NCBI GenBank assembly: GCA_030042755.1
Contig: JASHZC010000308.1
Coordinates: 1 to 11,990 of the forward strand
Reading direction: 5' to 3'
DNA: 11,990 nt
DNA from: Vulcanimicrobiota bacterium
Lineage (GTDB): Bacteria > Eremiobacterota > Eremiobacteria > Baltobacterales > Baltobacteraceae
This document shows, piece after piece, positions 6,835 to 11,990 of the stretch (its first letter is position 1; every line of letters begins with the position of its first letter). The notes under the pieces were generated by a model. It ran no database searches. It saw only the letters and a list, made by a program, of their open reading frames with translations, and had not been told where the DNA came from. Made by a program: the position numbers and the translations under genes.

Positions 6835-7373
6835 AACCGATCGAAGTTCTCTCCATCACTGGCAATCCGAGCGCTGCGGGCACGATGCGTTCCGTGGCCG
6901 AAATCGTTTCCGCGCTTTCCGCAACGTTCATCTGCGTGCACGGCATCGACGAAGGCGACGCGCTCGCTCTTGCAACACGATTCGATCGAGGTTGGGCGTA
7001 CCGCGGCGGAGTAGCGCTGCTCTGGGAAGCTGCGTTCGAAGCTCGCGCGGTGCATGGACGATATTTGCCGCGTAAGCCTCTGCGTCCGTTCGAACGGCGC
7101 GGAATTCTCGACGTCGACGGCACGATCTGCGGCGAGTCGCTACACTTGATCGCCACGCAGTTTTCGCTCGAGCGCATTGCGTATATCGGTGAACTGCGTT
7201 ATGCGCGCCGCGTCGTGCGTCAAATCGAAGGACGCGCGCTACTCTTTATCGATGCAGTGCCGCCCGGAGCGGCGGCCTTGCGGGATCCGGACTTCGATCT
7301 CGTCGCACACGATCGCACGACGTTTATCGCCGCCCGCGAAATTTCCATCAGCGCGTCGATCGTCAGAGTTTAA
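6804..7373 (+). CDS. Small EEP (endonuclease/exonuclease/phosphatase)-like protein with catalytic residues apparently lost
   Basis: 189 aa, not confidently assignable. The pattern resembles a short EEP-fold protein. IEVLSITGN (13-21) matches the first beta strand and its Asn. TFICVHGIDEGDALALATRF (41-60) sits where DVVALQE is expected. AYRGGVALLWEA (65-76) matches the yGvAlLsr stretch. RRGILDVDGTICGESLHLIATQFS (98-121) matches the strand leading to NTHL, and RALLFIDAVP (144-153) matches the GDFN strand. The catalytic Glu, the His of THL and the Asn of GDFN appear replaced (TQF, IDAV), and FDLVAHDR (164-171) only loosely echoes the final SDH. If real, it is a pseudoenzyme or binding protein. 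The start is an ATG at 6804, with AGGG at 6795-6798 five bases upstream. It overlaps arginase by 31 bases, and its last 11 bases overlap the opposing TonB-like gene. Confidence 0.6.
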   Translation: MLGSRQIDSVKPIEVLSITGNPSAAGTMRSVAEIVSALSATFICVHGIDEGDALALATRFDRGWAYRGGVALLWEAAFEARAVHGRYLPRKPLRPFERRGILDVDGTICGESLHLIATQFSLERIAYIGELRYARRVVRQIEGRALLFIDAVPPGAAALRDPDFDLVAHDRTTFIAAREISISASIVRV

Positions 7374-8058
7374 TGGTCGCTTGGCCTTCGCAGGTGATGC
7401 CGCCGCCGCAAACGGCGGGATCCCACGACGCCGACGCCAGCATCGAGCGTATCTGCTGCTCGATGTTTTCATCAAGCGGTGGAGCAAACGAAACGTCTTC
7501 GGTTTTTCCAGCGCTGTCGACCGTGACCGTGAGCGTCACATGCACGCCCAACGCCACCAGCGCTTTGCGCACGGCGGGGTCGAGAACCGGAGACGGCTCA
7601 TCGGCACCGAGCGGCATGTAACCTCCGACGGCTTGCCGACTCGACTGATCGGCGTCGCTTTGCGCCGGACTTGCGGAGGGCGCCACGACCGTGCCGCTAC
7701 CTTGAGAGGCCGTCGTTCCTCCCGGCTGAGCCGGGGCCACGATCGGGGCGCGCTCGGGTTGCGGCGACGCATGCGCGATGGATCGGCTAAACGTGTGGAT
7801 TGCGGTAGCAGCTCGTTTGACGTGGCTCACGCGCACGACGGTCGAACGGACGGGCGCGGCCGCAGGCATTTCGCGAGGCATCGGCGGGGGCGTCCGCAAT
7901 TGAATTTTGACGACCCGTATGAATGAAACGGTCTCGACGTTTTGCGCGCCGGAGAGCTGTGCAAGCGGTGGAATAAAGGCAATCAGCGCGAGATGCAACG
8001 CGAGCGATGCCAGCAGCGCCCGATAGAGCAGACGGTCCCCTGCGACGGCTTGGCCCAT
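7363..8058 (-). CDS. TonB-like protein (TM anchor, Pro/Ala linker, C-terminal TonB-type domain)
   Basis: 231 aa. One N-terminal membrane helix (about 13-31) follows a short cytoplasmic end. A Pro/Ala/Ser-rich extended linker spans about 56-145. The C-terminal domain (about 158-231) has TVTVDSAGKTEDVSF, then LDENIEQQIRSMLASASWDPAV, ending GQATIKL, which is the strand-helix-strand plan of TonB/TolA C-termini. It probably sits in the inner membrane and spans the periplasm. Two cysteines, Cys217 and Cys223 in VCGGGITCEG, flank a Gly-rich turn and could form a disulfide. No ExbB, ExbD or TonB-dependent receptor is visible nearby, so true energy transduction is unproven; many bacteria carry several TonB-like proteins of unknown partner. 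The ATG at 8058 follows GAGGGGAGC, a good ribosome site. It is divergent from the glutaredoxin, and its 3' end overlaps the EEP-like gene by 11 bases. Confidence 0.82.
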   Translation of the reverse strand: MGQAVAGDRLLYRALLASLALHLALIAFIPPLAQLSGAQNVETVSFIRVVKIQLRTPPPMPREMPAAAPVRSTVVRVSHVKRAATAIHTFSRSIAHASPQPERAPIVAPAQPGGTTASQGSGTVVAPSASPAQSDADQSSRQAVGGYMPLGADEPSPVLDPAVRKALVALGVHVTLTVTVDSAGKTEDVSFAPPLDENIEQQIRSMLASASWDPAVCGGGITCEGQATIKL

Positions 8059-8090
8059 GCTCCCCTCGAGAAAACCCTTCTTCGCGTTTA

Positions 8091-8120
8091 GAGCGGTCCG
8101 TACCGCTCGTTCGTGACGAG
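8091..8120. promoter_or_regulatory. Overlapping inverted repeats between the TonB-like and glutaredoxin genes
   Basis: GAGCGGT (8091-8097) and ACCGCTC (8102-8108) are perfect inverted copies with a 4-base centre. The adjoining CTCGT (8106-8110) and ACGAG (8116-8120) form a second palindrome sharing three bases with the first. They lie in the 95-base gap (8059-8153) between divergent genes. There is no U-tract on either side, so a terminator is unlikely; an operator or 5'-UTR hairpin is possible. No clear -35/-10 pair was found in the gap. Confidence 0.35.
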
Positions 8121-8143
8121 GGCGGCATCGAAAATGGGGGTAT

Positions 8144-8148
8144 AAGGA
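8144..8148 (+). promoter_or_regulatory. Ribosome binding site selecting the second ATG of the glutaredoxin gene
   Basis: AAGGA at 8144-8148 lies five bases before the ATG at 8154. It abuts the earlier in-frame ATG at 8148, which is too close to be used efficiently. This favours a protein beginning MIDTNIVLYQ. Confidence 0.6.
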
Positions 8149-8153
8149 TGCGC

Positions 8154-8399
8154 ATGATCGACACGAACATCGTGCTTTACCAAGCCGAGTGGTGCCCCTA
8201 CTGCGCGCGCGTCCGGTCGAAAATGACCGACATGCTGCTCGACTACAAGATCGTCAACGTACCGCGCGACCACTCCGAACGCGGCGCGCTCAAAGAGATC
8301 TTCGGTGTAACCGGCGTTCCGTCGATGACCGACGGCGACGTGAAGATCGGCGACGATGACGACGCGATCATCGCCTATCTCGAGAAGAAGTATCCGTAA
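8154..8399 (+). CDS. Small glutaredoxin-like thiol-disulfide oxidoreductase (CPYC)
   Basis: 81 aa, the size of a classical small glutaredoxin. Seen: first strand TNIVLYQ, active site EWCPYCARV with Cys14 and Cys17, the cis-proline loop GVTGVPSM (about 51-58), and a C-terminal IGDDDDAIIAYLEKKYP that stands in for the usual GGxDD-plus-helix glutathione contact. The dithiol CPYC motif is that of class I glutaredoxins, which reduce disulfides or glutathionylated proteins in the cytoplasm. Whether the electron donor is glutathione, mycothiol, bacillithiol or a thioredoxin reductase cannot be told here. NrdH-type proteins are a less likely alternative. No signal peptide. The stop lies inside the opposing DUF92 gene, a 25-base tail-to-tail overlap. 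Divergent from the TonB-like gene. Confidence 0.88.
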   Translation: MIDTNIVLYQAEWCPYCARVRSKMTDMLLDYKIVNVPRDHSERGALKEIFGVTGVPSMTDGDVKIGDDDDAIIAYLEKKYP

Positions 8400-9145
8400 G
8401 CGACGACGGCGCCGGCGATCGTTGCTGCGAAGTTGACCGCGTCATTATCGAACCACCTCACGCCGCGGCGAATCTGCGTAGGCGTGCCGCAAACGTGTGG
8501 ATTCGTTTCGCACTCGCGTTGGCAGGTGGGACAGTAGCGCAGCGTTTGCAACGTCGCCCCGAGTAGCGAATCGACGATCGATCCGGCTACCCCGCCGGCA
8601 AGCACCGGTGCGAACGGAGCGACGTGTACGAGAGATGCAACGGCGGCGACTACGGCCGCCCCGGCAACTTGCGCAAGGGAACCTTGCCATGTAACGGCAC
8701 CCGAGATTCCGGTTGCAATCGGCCGCAGCGTCAGGATCGATCGCGGCGAACCCTTGCTCAGCGTCCCGATCTCGGTTGCCCACGTGTCGGCTGCCGCAGC
8801 TGCGAACGCTCCTGCGAATGCGACGAGCGCGCCCCCACCAAAACGCGGAGCGAACAGCATCGTAAGCGCAGCAATGCCGCCGTTGGCTAGAACTTGCATC
8901 GCATCGCGCGCGCCGTGTTTGCCGATGTCGACGAGCGCGCGCTTGCGCGTCCGCCCGACGCGCGAGAGCAGCGTCGATGGGATGAAGAACGCAAAGAGGA
9001 CCAGCGCCCCCGGCCAGCCACCGATGCCGAAGACGATCGTCCCGATGGCAAACGCGGCAATCGCGCCGCCGATCGTGAGCGCGTGCGAGCGCGCAGCGAG
9101 AAACGCAACGATCGCGGCGACGAGCGCGGCGATCGCGAATTGCAT
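8375..9145 (-). CDS. DUF92 integral membrane protein (VTE6/TMEM19 family)
   Basis: 256 aa, with about six or seven hydrophobic helices rich in Ala and Gly. The DUF92 hallmark is clear: AAAADTWATEIGTLS (116-130), then SPRSILTLRPIATGISGAVTWQG (133-155), and near the end RRGVRWFDNDAVNF (226-239). A cysteine cluster, Cys205, Cys208, Cys212 and Cys219 (CPTCQREC...HVCG), precedes the last segment. It could bind metal and resembles a CxxC...HCG element I associate with this family. The plant member VTE6 is a phytyl-phosphate kinase in chlorophyll-derived phytol salvage; bacterial members are mostly uncharacterised, so an isoprenyl-phosphate kinase role is only an inference. The start ATG at 9145 shares one base with the cobA-hemD stop (TGATG), and no Shine-Dalgarno is present, so translation is probably coupled. 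Its 3' end overlaps the glutaredoxin gene by 25 bases. Confidence 0.9.
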   Translation of the reverse strand: MQFAIAALVAAIVAFLAARSHALTIGGAIAAFAIGTIVFGIGGWPGALVLFAFFIPSTLLSRVGRTRKRALVDIGKHGARDAMQVLANGGIAALTMLFAPRFGGGALVAFAGAFAAAAADTWATEIGTLSKGSPRSILTLRPIATGISGAVTWQGSLAQVAGAAVVAAVASLVHVAPFAPVLAGGVAGSIVDSLLGATLQTLRYCPTCQRECETNPHVCGTPTQIRRGVRWFDNDAVNFAATIAGAVVAYGYFFSR

Positions 9146-10656
9146 CAGGCGCGCAGCGTGGCGTGCGCTTCGAGCGCGTGGAGCAAACCGTCGGTCGTGT
9201 AGGTGTCGGCCATCACGTCGACGTGTAATCCAATCTCACCGGCCGTTTGTGCCGTGATCGGCCCAATGCACGCGACGATCTTTTCGCGCGCCGCGTCGCG
9301 CGCTGCGGCTTCTCCTCCGAGACCGTGGGAGAATCCGCGTACCGTACTCGAGCTGGTGAACGTGAGGATATCGGCGCGTCGAACGTGCTCCGCAAAGTCC
9401 GGCGCGCACTCGAAGGTCGTCTTGTATGCGGCAACGATCGCTGGTTTACGATCCGCATCCTCAAGCATCTGCGGGAGCACGTCGCGGGCTTCTTGCGCGC
9501 GGTAGATCAGGATGCGATCCCCCTGGCGCGTCGCCTCGATCAGCGCGCGCGCAATTTCCTCGCCGACGAACGCCGTGGGCACGAGATCGGGACGCACGCC
9601 GTTTTCGCGTAGGCGCGCCGCCGTTTTGGCGCCGATCGCGGCAACCTTGGTCGCGCCGATGTAGCGCGCGTCGCAGTCGAGCGCGGCCAGCCGATCGAAA
9701 AAGACGTCGACGCCGTTTTGTGACGTGAAGACGATCCAGCGGAATGTCGAAAGATCGTCGACGGCCTGGTGCGCCGGCGCCGCACGATCGGGCGGCGCGA
9801 TTGCGATCGTCGGAGCGATAATCGGCTGCGCGCCGCGAGCGAAGAGTGCGCTGGCGAACTGCTGCGCCTGACTAACCGGACGCGTAATCAAGACGCGCTT
9901 GCCAAACAACGGCAAGCGATCGTACCAGCGTAAGCGCTCGCGCAGCGTGACGACGCCGCCTACGACGACGATCGCCGGAGCGCGCAGGCTTGCACGTTCG
10001 GCCTCACCCGCAATCGTTGCCAACGTTCCGGTCACGGTGCGTTGCGTCGGCCGCGTTCCATCTTGGATTACGGCGACGGGCGTGTCGGCGTGCAAGCCGC
10101 GTTCCGCCAAGCGCTCGCAGATCGCCGCAAGGTTGCTCATCGCCATCAAGAGCACGAGCGTGCGACCTTCAACATCGGGCAAGCGATCGAAGTGCAGCAT
10201 GGGGTCTTGCGCCTCGTGTCCGGTCGCGATGGTGAGGGCCGAATTGAAATCGCGGTGGGTAACCGGAATGCCGGCATACGCGGGTGCGGCGACGGCCGAA
10301 CTGATTCCGGGAACGATCTCAAATGGAATCCCGCGCTCATGAAGCGTCATGGCTTCTTCGCCGCCGCGGCCGAAGATAAACGGATCGCCGCCCTTGAGCC
10401 GAACGACCGTTTTTCCTTCGCGAGCGTGCGCGACCATCAGTGCTTCGATCTCGTCTTGCGGCATGGCATGATCGCCGGCGCGCTTGCCGACGTAAATCTT
10501 TTCGCAGGTATCTGGTGCGAGCGCAACGATCGGATCGCTGGCAAGGGCGTCGTACAGTAAGACGTCGGCGTTCGCGAGGACGCGTGCGGCGCGGAGCGTG
10601 AGCAGCCCTGGGTCGCCCGGTCCTGCGCCGACCAGGACGACGCGGCCGCTACTCAT
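9145..10656 (-). CDS. cobA-hemD: Fused uroporphyrinogen-III C-methyltransferase / uroporphyrinogen-III synthase
   Basis: 503 aa, two enzymes in one chain. Residues about 4-246 are SUMT (CobA), the SAM-dependent methylase giving precorrin-2 for siroheme and cobalamin. Seen: VGAGPGDPGLLTLRA (9-23), VRLKGGDPFIFGRGGEEA (85-102), VPGISSAVAAPAYAGIPVTHRD (115-136), ATGH (144-147) and a late APAIVVVG (226-233). Residues about 251-498 are HemD, which cyclises hydroxymethylbilane to uroporphyrinogen III: KRVLITRP (253-260), IVFTSQNGVDVFF (308-320), FTSSSTV (433-439) and a late IGPITA (464-469). HemD is poorly conserved, so order and these turns are the evidence. The fusion lets one protein make and methylate uroporphyrinogen III. 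The ATG at 10656 overlaps the hemA stop by 8 bases, with no clear ribosome site. hemC, often between hemA and hemD, is absent here. Confidence 0.95.
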   Translation of the reverse strand: MSSGRVVLVGAGPGDPGLLTLRAARVLANADVLLYDALASDPIVALAPDTCEKIYVGKRAGDHAMPQDEIEALMVAHAREGKTVVRLKGGDPFIFGRGGEEAMTLHERGIPFEIVPGISSAVAAPAYAGIPVTHRDFNSALTIATGHEAQDPMLHFDRLPDVEGRTLVLLMAMSNLAAICERLAERGLHADTPVAVIQDGTRPTQRTVTGTLATIAGEAERASLRAPAIVVVGGVVTLRERLRWYDRLPLFGKRVLITRPVSQAQQFASALFARGAQPIIAPTIAIAPPDRAAPAHQAVDDLSTFRWIVFTSQNGVDVFFDRLAALDCDARYIGATKVAAIGAKTAARLRENGVRPDLVPTAFVGEEIARALIEATRQGDRILIYRAQEARDVLPQMLEDADRKPAIVAAYKTTFECAPDFAEHVRRADILTFTSSSTVRGFSHGLGGEAAARDAAREKIVACIGPITAQTAGEIGLHVDVMADTYTTDGLLHALEAHATLRA

Positions 10657-11986
10657 CAGCGTCGGATACGAGGACCGGCGGCAGCAGCTCGGCGATGCGG
10701 TCGGAGAGATTCAGTTCGAAGAGCTCGTCGAGCATGCGTGCTTGCGAGAGCGCTTCGGCGTGATTGTTGGTGGTCTTTTCGCGAATCTTCACGACCACGG
10801 AATGCAAGAATTTCGAGACGACGGTCATCGACATTCCGGTCACGAGCATCTTCTCGCGTTCGCTCAAATCGGGACAGCGAGCGAACAATCGAGCCAGTTC
10901 GTTCAGGCGTATCGACTCGGCTTTTTGCGTGAGCGACGCGATGACCGGTACGGCCAACCGCGACTGGTACCACGCGCCGAAGCGCGCTATGAATTCGTCG
11001 ATGATCTCTTCGACCTGTGGTATCGCCCCGCGTCGGACTTCGAGCTTTTCGTCGACGACGCTCTTGAGCGCATCGATGTCGACGAGCGTGACGTTCGGCA
11101 CGGCGGCGGCACCCGGTTCGGTGTCGCGCGGGACCGCGATGTCGATAATGCACAGCGGACGCTGCGGACGGCGTTCCATCGCACGCGCAACGTGTTCGCA
11201 GGTCACGACGAAGTGCGACGCGCCGGTCGAGGTAACGACGACGTCGGCAGCGGCGAGCGCATCGACCAATCCGGGCATTTCAACCGCTTCGCCGAACCCG
11301 ACTTCGGCGATCAATTCTTGCGCGCGCGAAATGGTGCGATTGGTGACGATGAGATGCTCTGCACCTTCTTGACGCAAACGTCGCACCGCCGTCCGCCCCA
11401 TTTTGCCCGCGCCGATCACGACGATCGATTTGCCGTCGAGCTTGCCGACGTGCGCCTTTGCAGCGTCGATCGCGGCGGTCGCGATGGACATCGATTCGTC
11501 GCCGATGTGCGTTTGGGAGCGCGCGTGCTTCCCGGCGTTGAGCGCTTCACGGAAGAGCCGGTGCAATGTCTTGCCCAGCGATTTCGCTTGCTGCGCTTGA
11601 ATGTAGGCCTCTTTGACCTGTCCGAGGATCTCGGCTTCGCCGATGAGCATCGAATCAAGGCCGGTCGAAACGCGGAAGAGATGCTCGATCGCCTGTCGTC
11701 CGAGCAGCGTGTACAGATGCGAGTCGAGATCGTACCGCTCTTTAGCCATGCCGTGGCCGAAGTTCCCGAGGAACGAGCGTAGCTGCGTGACGCCGGTTTC
11801 GTAATCGTCGAGCTCGGCATACAGTTCGAGCCGGCCGCACGTCTGCAGCATAACGGCTTCTTTTACCGACGAATAATCGCGCAGCGCGACGAGCGCCTCG
11901 ACCACGCGCGACGGCGGGAACGCATGACGTTCGCGCACTTCAACCGGCGCGGTGTGATGCGAGAGCCCGAGACACACGAGAGGCAT
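10649..11986 (-). CDS. hemA: Glutamyl-tRNA reductase
   Basis: 445 aa, a normal bacterial length. It reduces glutamyl-tRNA(Glu) to glutamate-1-semialdehyde with NADPH, the first committed step of C5-pathway tetrapyrrole synthesis in the cytoplasm. Seen: GLSHHTAPVEVRER (7-20); catalytic Cys50 in QTCGRLELY (48-56); HLFRVSTGLDSMLIGEAEILGQVK (102-125); the NADPH-binding loop VIGAGKMG (190-197); the VTNRT strand (214-218); and IIDIAVPRDTEP (280-291). A helical dimerisation domain follows from about 320. The residue after Cys50 is Gly, where most family members have Asn (TCNR); the Arg is kept. The ATG at 11986 leaves four bases of upstream sequence in the window, so its promoter and any preceding gene (for example a cytochrome assembly or precorrin-2 dehydrogenase gene) are out of view. 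First visible gene of the hemA, cobA-hemD, DUF92 unit. Confidence 0.96.
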   Translation of the reverse strand: MPLVCLGLSHHTAPVEVRERHAFPPSRVVEALVALRDYSSVKEAVMLQTCGRLELYAELDDYETGVTQLRSFLGNFGHGMAKERYDLDSHLYTLLGRQAIEHLFRVSTGLDSMLIGEAEILGQVKEAYIQAQQAKSLGKTLHRLFREALNAGKHARSQTHIGDESMSIATAAIDAAKAHVGKLDGKSIVVIGAGKMGRTAVRRLRQEGAEHLIVTNRTISRAQELIAEVGFGEAVEMPGLVDALAAADVVVTSTGASHFVVTCEHVARAMERRPQRPLCIIDIAVPRDTEPGAAAVPNVTLVDIDALKSVVDEKLEVRRGAIPQVEEIIDEFIARFGAWYQSRLAVPVIASLTQKAESIRLNELARLFARCPDLSEREKMLVTGMSMTVVSKFLHSVVVKIREKTTNNHAEALSQARMLDELFELNLSDRIAELLPPVLVSDADE

Positions 11987-11990
11987 GCTA

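Noticed and set aside
7403..7418. Perfect 6-bp hairpin CCGCCG-CAAA-CGGCGG near the end of the TonB-like gene
   Set aside because: It encodes the conserved-looking Cys-Gly-Gly-Gly turn, has no U-tract, and lies about 40 bases before the stop, so it is not a terminator.
8007..8153. N-terminal extension of the glutaredoxin
   Set aside because: It runs back into the opposing TonB-like gene and its divergent promoter region. The short form begins directly at the first strand of a normal-length glutaredoxin.
10598..11782. 394-codon plus-strand open frame opposite hemA
   Set aside because: Composition (His, Arg and Asp rich, no hydrophobic core) and position are those of an antisense shadow of hemA, which has clear motifs on the other strand.

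Overview
This 12 kb window is ordinary-density bacterial chromosome with high GC (roughly 60-65% by eye). Ten complete protein genes and one truncated gene are visible, with no RNA gene, CRISPR array, insertion sequence or prophage. The longest gap is 169 bases. Several genes use GTG or TTG starts, and same-strand neighbours mostly overlap by a few bases. A TonB-like envelope protein and a lipoprotein-anchored ABC transporter suggest a diderm bacterium. The mix would fit a poorly cultured lineage such as Eremiobacterota (WPS-2), but that placement is a guess from gene style and no marker gene here proves it.

Layout. Bases 2-268 (+) are the 3' end of a branched-chain aminotransferase gene (ilvE type). 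It meets an opposing gene across a strong bidirectional terminator at about 373-405. Bases 438-5884 (-) read as one transcription unit of five genes. In transcription order they are a Bmp-family lipoprotein, a double-cassette ATPase, two permeases (a NupN-NupO-NupP-NupQ type nucleoside importer), and then an exported class A beta-lactamase-fold serine hydrolase. That hydrolase may also have its own promoter. Bases 5941-7373 (+) hold an arginase (rocF) overlapped by a small protein that looks like a catalytically dead endonuclease/exonuclease/phosphatase (EEP) fold. Bases 7363-8058 (-) hold a TonB-like protein. Bases 8154-8399 (+) hold a small CPYC glutaredoxin. Bases 8375-11986 (-) are a tetrapyrrole unit: hemA, a fused cobA-hemD, and a DUF92 membrane protein.

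How the genes fit together. The importer and the divergently transcribed arginase both serve nitrogen salvage: purine nucleoside uptake and arginine to ornithine plus urea. They share a 56-base intergenic region with a spaced palindrome. The hemA and cobA-hemD pair makes glutamate-1-semialdehyde at the head of the C5 pathway, then uroporphyrinogen III and precorrin-2 at the branch to siroheme and cobalamin. hemC is not between them.

Most of the window is conventional. The points most worth a second look are the EEP-like pseudoenzyme coupled to arginase, the serine hydrolase lacking the deacylating glutamate, HemA with TCGR in place of the usual TCNR, two tail-to-tail coding overlaps, and the nested inverted repeats beside the terminator. 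I see no clear evidence of a new multi-gene system.
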